A DNA stretch of 64,000 nucleotides from Microbacterium trichothecenolyticum (lineage in GTDB: Bacteria; Actinomycetota; Actinomycetes; Actinomycetales; Microbacteriaceae): the NCBI RefSeq assembly GCF_030818955.1, contig NZ_JAUTBF010000001.1:62001-126000 (forward strand), read 5' to 3'. The first letter of the stretch is position 1. Each line of letters begins with the position of its first letter. Below are positions 48,109 through 55,951 of this stretch, piece by piece. The notes beneath the pieces are model-generated. The model saw nothing but the letters and a program-made list of their open reading frames with translations. It made no database searches and was not told where the DNA came from. The position numbers and the translations under genes were made by a program.

Positions 48109-49641
48109 ATGAACTCCACCGTCACCGTCGGATCGACCCCGCTCACACCGTCGGACGTCGTCGCCGTCGCGCGGCACGACGCTCGCGTCGTGGTCGCGGC
48201 CGAAGCGCTGCGCCGCGTCGCCGCCACCCGCTCGCTGATCGAAGGACTCGCCGACGACCCGCAGCCGCACTACGGCATCTCGACCGGTTTCGGTGCCCTC
48301 GCGACCACGTTCATCGCCGACGACCGTCGCGCGCAGCTGCAGGCGAGCCTCATCCGCTCGCACGCCGCCGGGACCGGTGCCGAGGTGGAGCGCGAGGTGG
48401 TGCGCGCGCTCATGCTGCTGCGGCTGCAGACCCTCGCGACCGGGCGGACCGGCGTGCGCCCCATCGTCGTCGAGACCTACGCGGCGCTCCTGAACGCCGG
48501 CATCACCCCGATCGTGCGCGAGTACGGCTCGCTCGGCTGCTCGGGAGATCTCGCGCCGCTGTCGCACGTCGCGCTCGCCGTCATGGGCGAGGGAGAGGTG
48601 CGCGACGCCGGTGGCAACACCATGGCCGCCGCCGACGCGCTCGCCGCCGCCGGGATCGCACCGGTCGCGTTCCGCGAGAAAGAGGGGCTCGCCCTCATCA
48701 ACGGCACCGACGGCATGCTCGGGATGCTGTTGCTCGCCCTGCACGACATCGGCATGCTGCTGACGACGGCCGATGTCGCCGCCGCGATCTCGGTCGAGTC
48801 GCAGCTGGGCACCGACGCGGTGTTCGCCGCCGACCTCATGGCTCTGCGCCCGCAGCACGGGCAGGCCGCCTCGGCGGCCAACCTGCGGGCCTTCCTCGCC
48901 GGCTCGCCGATCGTCGCGAGCCACCGGGGGCCGGAGTGCACGCGCGTGCAGGACGCGTACTCGTTGCGCTGTGCGCCCCAGGTGCACGGAGCCGCCCGCG
49001 ACACCGTCGCGCACGCGGCTCTCGTCGCCGAGCGCGAGCTCGCATCCGCGGTCGACAACCCCGTCGTCACCCTCGACGGCCGGGTCGAGTCGAACGGCAA
49101 CTTCCACGGCGCCCCCGTGGCGTACGTCTTGGACTTCCTCGCCATCGCGGTCGCGGATGTGGCATCCATGTCGGAACGACGCACCGATCGTGCCCTCGAT
49201 CCGGCGCGCAGTCAGGGGCTGTCGCCGTTCCTCGCCGACGAGGTGGGGGTCGACAGCGGCCTGATGATCGCGCAGTACGCCGCCGCGGGAATCGTGTCGG
49301 AGCTGAAGCGTCTCGCCGTGCCCGCCTCGGTCGACTCGATCCCTTCGAGCGCGATGCAGGAGGACCACGTCTCGATGGGGTGGGCCGGTGCCCGCAAGCT
49401 CCGTCGCGCGGTCGACGGACTCGCCCGTGTGCTGGCGATCGAGGTGCTGACCGGATGCCGTGCCCTCGACCTGCGCGCCCCGCTCCAGCCCGCGGCGGTC
49501 ACCGGCGCCGTGCGCGACCTGGTGCGCACACGGGTCGCGGGACCGGGACACGACCGCTTCGTCTCACCCGAGATGGAGGCCGTCGCCGCCCTCGTCGCCT
49601 CGGGGGCCGTCGCGGACGTCGCGCTCGCGCGGGTGGGATAG
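48109..49641 (+). CDS. hutH: Histidine ammonia-lyase HutH
   Basis: This 510-residue enzyme removes ammonia from L-histidine to give urocanate, the first step of histidine degradation. The self-forming MIO cofactor motif is C144-S145-G146 in YGSLGCSGDLAPLSHVAL; most HALs have Ala-Ser-Gly, and a Cys at the first position also occurs. YGISTGFGAL near residue 53 (Tyr acid/base), QDAYSLRCAPQVHGAARD and SMQEDHVSMGW-like SSAMQEDHVSMGW are all present. The ATG at 48109 leaves space for the operator. The other hut genes are not in this window. It is divergent from an IclR gene. Confidence 0.95.
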   Translation: MNSTVTVGSTPLTPSDVVAVARHDARVVVAAEALRRVAATRSLIEGLADDPQPHYGISTGFGALATTFIADDRRAQLQASLIRSHAAGTGAEVEREVVRALMLLRLQTLATGRTGVRPIVVETYAALLNAGITPIVREYGSLGCSGDLAPLSHVALAVMGEGEVRDAGGNTMAAADALAAAGIAPVAFREKEGLALINGTDGMLGMLLLALHDIGMLLTTADVAAAISVESQLGTDAVFAADLMALRPQHGQAASAANLRAFLAGSPIVASHRGPECTRVQDAYSLRCAPQVHGAARDTVAHAALVAERELASAVDNPVVTLDGRVESNGNFHGAPVAYVLDFLAIAVADVASMSERRTDRALDPARSQGLSPFLADEVGVDSGLMIAQYAAAGIVSELKRLAVPASVDSIPSSAMQEDHVSMGWAGARKLRRAVDGLARVLAIEVLTGCRALDLRAPLQPAAVTGAVRDLVRTRVAGPGHDRFVSPEMEAVAALVASGAVADVALARVG

Positions 49642-49665
49642 CGCGGAGCCCGCACCCGCCTTCGG

Positions 49666-50130
49666 TCAGGGGGTGAGCAACTCGTACTCGTCGGCGGGGA
49701 GGGCGTCGACGTCGTCCCACGTGCCGTCGTGCCAGGTGAAGATCGCGACGGCGCACGTGATCATGCGTTCGTCGCGGTCCGCCAGGCGCGACACGAGGGC
49801 GCTCATCCCGGGATCGTGGGCGACGACCATCACCTCGTCGGCGCCCGCGGCGCGGGCCGCGGCGAGGATCGTCACCGGCGCGGCGAGGTACAGTTCGGGC
49901 CGTTCGACAACCTCCGTCCCGAAGGCTCGCCCGAACGCCTCGGCCGTCTGCCGGGCCCGCAGCGCCGTGCTCGAGAGCAGGACGGTGGGTCGTGTGCCTC
50001 GACGCAGGACGCGCCGGGCCATGAGCGGGGCCTCGCGTCGTCCCCGGTCATTCAACGGGCGATCATGGTCGTCGAGGTCGTCGTCGGCCCAGTCCGATTT
50101 CGCGTGTCGCGCCAAGATGAGTTGGATCAT
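49666..50130 (-). CDS. SixA-like phosphohistidine phosphatase
   Basis: This 154-residue member of the histidine phosphatase superfamily has the catalytic RHA motif at residues 8-10 (LILARHAKSDW), the NDRGRREA loop with the second Arg, and the second His in VAHDPGMSAL. The size fits SixA, which removes phosphate from phosphohistidine in Hpt domains. ATG 50130 is chosen as it opens the RHAK start. It is on the same strand as the GGCT-like gene upstream, with a gap of 76 bases. Whether it acts on a histidine phosphotransfer protein or a small metabolite is unknown. Confidence 0.86.
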   Translation of the reverse strand: MIQLILARHAKSDWADDDLDDHDRPLNDRGRREAPLMARRVLRRGTRPTVLLSSTALRARQTAEAFGRAFGTEVVERPELYLAAPVTILAAARAAGADEVMVVAHDPGMSALVSRLADRDERMITCAVAIFTWHDGTWDDVDALPADEYELLTP

Positions 50131-50206
50131 CGTGGTTCCGCCGTCTCCGTGATGAGGTCGAACTCGCGGGGAGGGCGAGTGGGGGGAAGAGGGTATGCCG
50201 CGGCGC

Positions 50207-50557
50207 TCACACCGCCACGTACACCCAGGCGCGGGAGCCGCTCGCCAGAACGACCGAGACGCGCCGGTACAGGGAGACCTCGTACTCGTCGGCCGCGTCG
50301 AGCTCGTCGGCGGTGAGCAGCAGCACACGACCGAAGACGCGATCGTGCGAGTCGCCCGTGAATCGCAGGATCGGGTGCTGGTCGAGACCGGAGAGCTGCG
50401 CGACGCGCTCGTCGCCGATATCGGTCCACTCGAGGCGGTAGCCGACGAGAGCATCCGGCATGCCGTCGAGACGCCGGCCGAACGTGTCCAGCTGCACCTC
50501 GGGTGCTTGCAGGGTCCCGTAGGTGAAGAGGGATTGCGCCGCCGAACTCTCGCTCAC
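50207..50557 (-). CDS. Gamma-glutamylcyclotransferase/AIG2-like small protein
   Basis: This 116-residue protein has the GGCT/AIG2-like start LFTYGTLQAPEVQLDTFGR, with the YGTL substrate loop, and DELDAADEYEVSLYRRVSV, where a Glu corresponds to the catalytic acid of this fold. The family makes 5-oxoproline from gamma-glutamyl groups or acts on other small amides. ATG 50557 is the natural start. It lies between a DUF445 gene and the SixA-like gene. The substrate is unknown. Confidence 0.85.
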   Translation of the reverse strand: MSESSAAQSLFTYGTLQAPEVQLDTFGRRLDGMPDALVGYRLEWTDIGDERVAQLSGLDQHPILRFTGDSHDRVFGRVLLLTADELDAADEYEVSLYRRVSVVLASGSRAWVYVAV

Positions 50558-50658
50558 GCGCCCAGGCTACTCAGGGCCACGCCCGCACGGGCGTCGACGC
50601 GGAGACAGATTGCGCCAGCGGGTGTGCGTTGTGCGCACAACGGCGGGGGAGGACGCGA

Positions 50659-51933
50659 TCACGAACCCCACGCCAGGTGGGCCACGGTGAAGATCGCCAG
50701 TCCGGCGAGCGCGCCGACGATCGTGCCGTTGAGACGGATGTACTGCAGATCGCGTCCGACCATGAGCTCGATCTTCTCGGTCGTCTCGTCGGCATCCCAC
50801 CGCTCGACGGTGTCGGTGATGATCGACGCGATGTCGTGGCGGTAGCGTCCGACGACGAAGACGGCGGCATCGGTGACCCAGCTGTCGACGCGCTTCTGCA
50901 GCTTCGCATCGCTCTGCAGACGTGTGCCCACTTCTGCGAGCGCGGCCGACGCGCGCCGGCGCAGAGCGCTGTCGGGGTCGGCGAGGGAGCGCAGGAGCCC
51001 GGTCTTGGCGGTGTTCCACGCGTCGGCGGCGAGCTGGCGCACGCGGGGGCTGTCGAAGACGGCCGCCTTCGCCTCTTCGAGGCGCACCATGGTCGCGGGG
51101 TCGTGCTGCAGGTTGTCGGCGAGACGGCCCAGGTAGCCGTCGATGGCGCCTCGAGCCTGGTGGCGGGGATCGGCGCGCACGGCGTCGACGAACTGCACGG
51201 CCTCGCGGTACACCGTGTCGTCGACGAGTCGTGTCGCCATGCTCGGCACCCACGCCGGCAGGCGGCGTGAGACGAGACCGTCGAACACCTCGCGATTGTT
51301 GCCGAGCCAGACGGCGATGTTGTCGAGCGCCAGATCGACCGCCCCGTGATGGGCGCCCGACCCGACGACGCGTTCCAGCCACCCGCCGAGAGACGGGCCC
51401 CAGTCGGGGGAGAGCAGATGCTCGCGGGCGAGGTCTTCGATCAGCGTCTGCACGTCGTCGTCGCTCAGGGCGGTGAGCACGCTCGTGGCGAGGGTCGCTC
51501 CCTCGGCGGCCAGGCGATCGGCGTGCGCGGGTTCGGCCAGCCACGCGCCCGCGCGGGCGGCGAGCGGCGTCGACTCGAGCTTGGTGCGCACGACGTCGCC
51601 CTCGAGGAAGTTCGTCTCGACGAACTCCCCGAGCTGCTTGCCGATCTCGTCTTTGCGGCGGGGGATGATCGCCGTGTGCGGGATGGGGAGCCCGAGCGGA
51701 TGGCGGAAGAGCGCGGTCACTGCGAACCAGTCGGCGAGGGCGCCGACCATGCCGCCTTCCGCGGCGGCGCGGACGTATTGCAGCCACTCGACCTCGCGTT
51801 GCAACGCGAAGGAGACCGCGAAGACGATCGCCATCGCCAGCAGGGCGCCCAGGGCGACGCCTTTCATCACGCGCAGGGCGCGGCGGCGTTCCCGGTCGGT
51901 CGGACTCAGGAGAGTCGTGGGTGTGCGGGCCAT
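50659..51933 (-). CDS. DUF445 family membrane-associated protein
   Basis: This 424-residue protein has a first membrane helix (about 23-45), the family-defining AAAEGGMVGALADWFAVTALFRHPLGLPIPHTAIIPRRKDEIG, a long helical middle and a final membrane helix (NGTIVGALAGLAIFTVAHLAW). The role of DUF445 proteins is not established. Its ATG overlaps the stop of the acyl-CoA dehydrogenase gene (ATGA), so the two are coupled, although no functional link is known. Confidence 0.88.
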   Translation of the reverse strand: MARTPTTLLSPTDRERRRALRVMKGVALGALLAMAIVFAVSFALQREVEWLQYVRAAAEGGMVGALADWFAVTALFRHPLGLPIPHTAIIPRRKDEIGKQLGEFVETNFLEGDVVRTKLESTPLAARAGAWLAEPAHADRLAAEGATLATSVLTALSDDDVQTLIEDLAREHLLSPDWGPSLGGWLERVVGSGAHHGAVDLALDNIAVWLGNNREVFDGLVSRRLPAWVPSMATRLVDDTVYREAVQFVDAVRADPRHQARGAIDGYLGRLADNLQHDPATMVRLEEAKAAVFDSPRVRQLAADAWNTAKTGLLRSLADPDSALRRRASAALAEVGTRLQSDAKLQKRVDSWVTDAAVFVVGRYRHDIASIITDTVERWDADETTEKIELMVGRDLQYIRLNGTIVGALAGLAIFTVAHLAWGS

Positions 51934-53093
51934 CACGCCGTCACCGGGCCGAGCCAGGCCGACGCGGCCGTCGCGTGCGCCGATTCGGGGTCGGAGGGGT
52001 GGAACATGCCGGCGATGACGTCGCGGTAGAGACGACTGAGCTCGTGTCGCGAGAAGTAGGCCGAGCCTCCTGCGACCAGGAGGGCGTCGTCGACCACCGC
52101 CTTCGCCGACGTGACCGCGCGGTGCTTGATCCCGGCCAGCAGCGAGAACCACCGCGCACCGTGATCGACGAGGTCGTCGACGTCGCGCGCGAGGGCGGCG
52201 AGCTGCGGCGGCAGGGCCTCGTAGGCCAGCGCCATGTCGGCCACGCGCCACCGGATGTCGGGATCGTTCGCGTACGTGGTGCCGGTCTTCTTCGATCGTC
52301 GGGAGGTCGCGGCCTCGACCGCGAGGTCGAGCGCGCGGCGGGCGATGCCGGTGTACACCGACGCCAACAGGATCTCGAAGACGGCGAAGATGCCGAACAC
52401 GAGCGGGTCGGGCTGGGGCCCCGGGTCGATGCGCCGCACGATGCGATCCGCCCCGGCGTGGGCGCCGTGCAGTTCGGTGGTGCGACTCTGCGTGCCGCGC
52501 ATGCCGAGGGTGTCCCAATCGTCGCGGCTGACGACGGCGTCGTCGCGCTCGAGGAAGGCGAAGACCATCTTCGGCGCGTCGGGCGAGGTGGTGTCGAGTC
52601 CGTGCACGCCCAGGTGGTCCCAGGCCGGTGAGAGCGAGGTGAAGATCTTCGTGCCCGTGAACGCGTACCCGCCTCGGCCGTCGGGGCAGGCGTCGGTGTC
52701 GCTGCCGAACAGCACGAGGTCGTTGCCGGCCTCGCTGATGCCGAACGCGAACACCTCGCCCGCGGCGGCGCCGCGCTGCACGAACTCGAGGTCGTCGATG
52801 CCGCGGTCGCGCAGCACCTTGGCGACGCCTGTCCACACGAGGTGCATGTTGACGGCGAGGGCGGTCGCGGGCGCGGCTCCCGCGAGCCGCTGCTGCAGCA
52901 CCGAGACCTCGGCGAGGTTGAGACCGGCGCCACCCAGATCGGTGGGGACGAGGATGCCGAGGTACCCGGCCGCGCGCAGCTCATCGAGATCGTCGTGCGG
53001 GAACGTGTTCTCGCGGTCGTGCACCGCCGCCCGCTCGCGGATGCGCGCCAGCAGGTCGTCGGGCAGGTATCGAGCCGGATCGAACGAGGTCAT
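51933..53093 (-). CDS. Acyl-CoA dehydrogenase family protein
   Basis: This 386-residue flavoprotein has the three-part ACAD fold: an N-terminal helical domain (AAGYLGILVPTDLGGAGLNLAEVSVLQQRLA), a middle beta domain (FAFGISEAGNDL...YAFTGTKIFTSLSPAWDHLGVHG) and a C-terminal helical domain (SVYTGIARRALDLAVEAATSR...KAVVDDALLVAGGSAYFSRHELSRLYRDVIAGMFHPSD). The region of the catalytic base is not obvious, and the pattern is closer to the DszC/flavin-dependent monooxygenase side of the family than to beta-oxidation enzymes. An ATG at 53102 is an alternative start. It is followed by DUF445. Confidence 0.88.
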   Translation of the reverse strand: MTSFDPARYLPDDLLARIRERAAVHDRENTFPHDDLDELRAAGYLGILVPTDLGGAGLNLAEVSVLQQRLAGAAPATALAVNMHLVWTGVAKVLRDRGIDDLEFVQRGAAAGEVFAFGISEAGNDLVLFGSDTDACPDGRGGYAFTGTKIFTSLSPAWDHLGVHGLDTTSPDAPKMVFAFLERDDAVVSRDDWDTLGMRGTQSRTTELHGAHAGADRIVRRIDPGPQPDPLVFGIFAVFEILLASVYTGIARRALDLAVEAATSRRSKKTGTTYANDPDIRWRVADMALAYEALPPQLAALARDVDDLVDHGARWFSLLAGIKHRAVTSAKAVVDDALLVAGGSAYFSRHELSRLYRDVIAGMFHPSDPESAHATAASAWLGPVTA

Positions 53094-53195
53094 GGCATCC
53101 ATTCTGCTCGGGGCGGCCGACATCGCGGGCGGGGATGGCGTCGGCGCCGGAAATCGGCCCGGCCTCGGCGCGCGCGACGGCCCCAGAATGGAGCC

Positions 53196-53600
53196 ATGAT
53201 CTCGACCGAGACGGCTCTGGCCCTGCGCGAGGCGGGCCTGGTGTGGCATCCGCGCTCCGGCGATCGTTTCCAGCTCGACGAACCCGAGTTCGACGCCGAC
53301 GTGTTCACGGTCAGCGAGATGACCGTCGAGCCCCGCGACGAACCGACCGGGCGCATCCTCGCCTTCAACGGCACGACCGAATGGGCGCTGGACTCCGTCG
53401 CGACCGAGGACGCGCTCTGGCTGCCGTCGGAGTCGCAGTTGCGCGAGCTGCTGCGGGCGACCTTCCGGTCGTTGCGCCGGCTGTCGGACACCTACGAGGT
53501 CGAGATCTCGATCGCCGGCGCCACCCTCGTCTTCGACCACCCCGAGCCGGCCGACGCCTACGCGCTCGCCGTGCTGGAGCTGCTGCGCCGCACGCACTGA
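53196..53600 (+). CDS. Hypothetical protein, 134 aa
   Basis: This soluble, acidic protein of 134 residues has no membrane segment. It starts at 53196, where GGAG and a CAGAAT box lie immediately upstream; the box is six bases before the ATG, so a leaderless start is also possible. The sequence is rich in Glu and Leu and alternates short helices and strands (LALREAGLVWHPRSGDRFQL, WLPSESQLRELLRATFRSLRRL). I do not recognise the family. It is divergent from the acyl-CoA dehydrogenase gene. Confidence 0.72.
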   Translation: MISTETALALREAGLVWHPRSGDRFQLDEPEFDADVFTVSEMTVEPRDEPTGRILAFNGTTEWALDSVATEDALWLPSESQLRELLRATFRSLRRLSDTYEVEISIAGATLVFDHPEPADAYALAVLELLRRTH

Positions 53601-53620
53601 CGCCCGAGCGGTGAGCCGAA

Positions 53621-53644
53621 GGGATGCCGGGGATCCGGCATCCC
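53621..53644. terminator. Bidirectional terminator
   Basis: GGGATGCCGG (53621-53630) pairs with CCGGCATCCC (53635-53644), loop GGAT, between a plus-strand gene and a convergent MFS gene. Confidence 0.7.
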
Positions 53645-53646
53645 GT

Positions 53647-54852
53647 TCAGGTGATCGTCTCGACGGGCTCGGTGTCGGGGATGGGGCTGGAGTCGCGGTG
53701 GCGCAGGTCGGGGAAGCCGCGCACGAACGTCGCCGCGACGATGAAACCGGCCACGGCGAACGCGGCAGCGGCGATGTACGCGCCCTGCGCGCCGATGCCG
53801 TCGACCAGGAAGCCCGCCACGGCGGAGCCCGCGGCCGCGCCGATGAGCTGGCCGGTGCTGATCCAGCCGTACGCCTCGGCCGTCTCGCTGAAGCGGACGC
53901 TCGCCGAGGTCATCGCGAACATCACCGCCAGTGCCGGGGCGATGCCGGCGCCGGCGACCAGCAGCGTCGCGCCCAGCCACCAGGCGTTCAGCGACACGAT
54001 CGTGAGCGACAGACCGATCGCCACGATCGCCAGGCGTCGGGCCATGGCCCACGGGCCGATGGGGAGGTGTCCGAACGACAGCCCGCCGGCGAGGCTGCCG
54101 ACGGCGAAGACCGCGAGGATGAGGCCCGCCTCGAGGCCGCCGTGGTCGAAGGTGGACACGACCCCGGCCTCGACGGCGGCGCACGCCCCGATGAGAAGGA
54201 ACCCGGTCGCGGTGGCGAGGATCACCGGTGGCTTGGTGAGCACGCGGCCGAGGCCGCGGCGGCTGCGCGGGATGCGCACGCGCCCGACCTCGGGACTGAG
54301 GATGAACCATGCCCCGCCGCCCAGCAGGATGACGACGACGAGCAGCAGGCCGGGCACGGTGCCGACCTGCGTGGCGACCAGGGTGATGAGCACGGGAGCG
54401 AGCACCCAGATGATCTCTTGCAGCGATGCGTCGAGCGAGTACAGGGGTGTGAGCTGCTTCGAGTTGACCATCTTGGGGTAGATGGTGCGCACGGCCGACT
54501 GGATGGGCGGGGTGGAGAGACCGGCCACGAGACCCAGGGCCATGTAGAGGGGGAGCGGCATCTCGACCAGGGCGAGCGCGGCGATCGCCGTAGCGCAGGC
54601 CAGCAGCGTCACGGTCAGGACCCGGCGCATGCCCCAGATGCCCATCCACCGGCTCGTGACCGGGCCGGCCACGGCCTGACCGATGCTGGTGGCGGCGAGA
54701 ACCAAGCCCGCGGCGCCGTAGGAGCCGGTCACGTGCTCGATGTGCAGCAGCACGGCGAGGCTCGTCATGCCGTTGGGGAAGCGCGCCGTCAACTGTGCGG
54801 CGATGATGCGACCCACGCCGGGGGTCTGGAGGAGTTCGCGGTAGCCGGCCAC
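53647..54852 (-). CDS. MFS transporter
   Basis: This 401-residue protein has about 12 membrane segments in the MFS arrangement, with RFPNGMTSLAVLLHIEHVTGSYGAAGLVLAATSIGQAVAGPVTSRWMGIWGMRRVL in the first half. The GTG at 54852 opens the usual start. It resembles actinobacterial exporters of the DHA1 or UMF type, but the substrate is unknown. Its neighbours give no clue. The 5' side is the nrdH control region. Confidence 0.87.
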   Translation of the reverse strand: MAGYRELLQTPGVGRIIAAQLTARFPNGMTSLAVLLHIEHVTGSYGAAGLVLAATSIGQAVAGPVTSRWMGIWGMRRVLTVTLLACATAIAALALVEMPLPLYMALGLVAGLSTPPIQSAVRTIYPKMVNSKQLTPLYSLDASLQEIIWVLAPVLITLVATQVGTVPGLLLVVVILLGGGAWFILSPEVGRVRIPRSRRGLGRVLTKPPVILATATGFLLIGACAAVEAGVVSTFDHGGLEAGLILAVFAVGSLAGGLSFGHLPIGPWAMARRLAIVAIGLSLTIVSLNAWWLGATLLVAGAGIAPALAVMFAMTSASVRFSETAEAYGWISTGQLIGAAAGSAVAGFLVDGIGAQGAYIAAAAFAVAGFIVAATFVRGFPDLRHRDSSPIPDTEPVETIT

Positions 54853-55140
54853 GGCTCCACGCTATCTCTCCCCTCCGACATGGCGGATCGGATGCCGGGA
54901 CGGATGCCGCGGGCGGCGAGGCGCGACACGCCGCGACACGCCGGGGGAGGTTGTCCACGCCCTGTGCGATGTCGGAACCCCCGTCTAGCGTCCGATCTGT
55001 GGACAGATGCCGGACGGGCTCGTCGGAACCGCGGAATCGCGGGGCTCGCGAGGCCCGAGCGATCGGGGAGGGCTGTGGATGAAATCGTGGACAACCTGTG
55101 TTGTACATGGGGAGAGACGGTGGAAAATGACACTCGTGTA
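54853..55140. other. Intergenic stretch without recognisable gene
   Basis: No open frame with a family signature was found in this 288-base part of the gap before nrdH. The palindrome ACAAC-CTGT-GTTGT at 55091-55104 is the only notable motif; it could be an operator of an unknown factor. Confidence 0.5.
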
Positions 55141-55190
55141 ACTACTACCCCTTGTGGTGACTCCCGATGTCGGCACCCATATGTAGTATT
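55141..55190 (+). promoter_or_regulatory. Possible NrdR boxes and -10 of nrdHIEF
   Basis: Two NrdR-like half-site patterns lie about 32 bp apart (55141-55157, ending CTTGTGG, and 55174-55190, CACCCATATGTAGTATT), which is the three-helical-turn spacing used by NrdR. TAGTAT at 55184-55189 also fits a -10 box and overlaps the second site. Similarity to the consensus is moderate. Confidence 0.45.
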
Positions 55191-55248
55191 GAGGTCCCGG
55201 CGAGCACTGCTTGCCCGGGCGATGATTTTTCAGGGGAAGAGAGAGAAC

Positions 55249-55482
55249 ATGGCGATCACGGTCTACACCAAGCCGTCCTGCGTCCAGTGCACCGCGACCT
55301 ACCGTGCGCTCGACTCGAAGGGCATCGAATACAACGTGCTCGACCTGTCGGAAGACCCGTCGGCGCTCGAGCAGGTCAAGTCGCTCGGCTACCTGCAGGC
55401 GCCCGTCGTCATCACCGACGAGGACCACTGGTCGGGCTTCCGCCCCGACAAGATCGACGAGCTCGCGTCGCGTCTCGCCTGA
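55249..55482 (+). CDS. nrdH: Glutaredoxin-like protein NrdH
   Basis: This 77-residue protein is the redoxin that reduces class Ib ribonucleotide reductase. The active site C11-V-Q-C14 follows [10 protein letters not shown], and the C-terminal half has the conserved [23 protein letters not shown], including WSGFRPDK, which separates NrdH from other glutaredoxins. It is the first gene of nrdHIEF. Thioredoxin reductase is its usual electron source. Confidence 0.96.
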   Translation: MAITVYTKPSCVQCTATYRALDSKGIEYNVLDLSEDPSALEQVKSLGYLQAPVVITDEDHWSGFRPDKIDELASRLA

Positions 55483-55510
55483 TCCGACGACAGGCTCACA
55501 GACCCCCGTC

Positions 55511-55951
55511 ATGAGCGCTGTCATGTCGGCGACCGAGGCCCCGCTGCTGGTCTACTTCTCGAGCGTGTCCGGCAACACCGCGCGTTTCATCGAGAAGCTC
55601 GGCAAACGGGCCGTCCGCATTCCGGTGCGACCGACCGACCCGCCCCTCCACGTCGACGAACCCTTCGTGCTGGTCACCCCCACCTATGGCGGGGGTGCCG
55701 GCCGGGGTGTCGAGAAGGGTGCCGTCCCCAAGCAGGTCATCCGGTTCCTCAACGAGGAACGGAACCGACGCAACATCCGCGGAGTGATCTCCGCGGGCAA
55801 CACGAATTTCGGCGATGCCTTCTGCCTCGCCGGAGACATCATCAGCCGCAAGTGCGCCGTGCCGCACCTGTACCGGCTGGAAGTATTCGGCACGCCCGAC
55901 GACGTCGCGCGGGTCACCGAGGGATTGGAACGATGGTGGAAGTTGAGCTGA
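55511..55951 (+). CDS. nrdI: Flavodoxin-like protein NrdI
   Basis: This 146-residue flavoprotein supplies the oxidant that activates the dimanganese cofactor of NrdF. The FMN-binding start [19 protein letters not shown] and [12 protein letters not shown] are diagnostic, as is [21 protein letters not shown]. An in-frame ATG at 55523 is an alternative start. It lies between nrdH and nrdE, and nrdE starts 19 bases before its stop. Confidence 0.94.
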   Translation: MSAVMSATEAPLLVYFSSVSGNTARFIEKLGKRAVRIPVRPTDPPLHVDEPFVLVTPTYGGGAGRGVEKGAVPKQVIRFLNEERNRRNIRGVISAGNTNFGDAFCLAGDIISRKCAVPHLYRLEVFGTPDDVARVTEGLERWWKLS

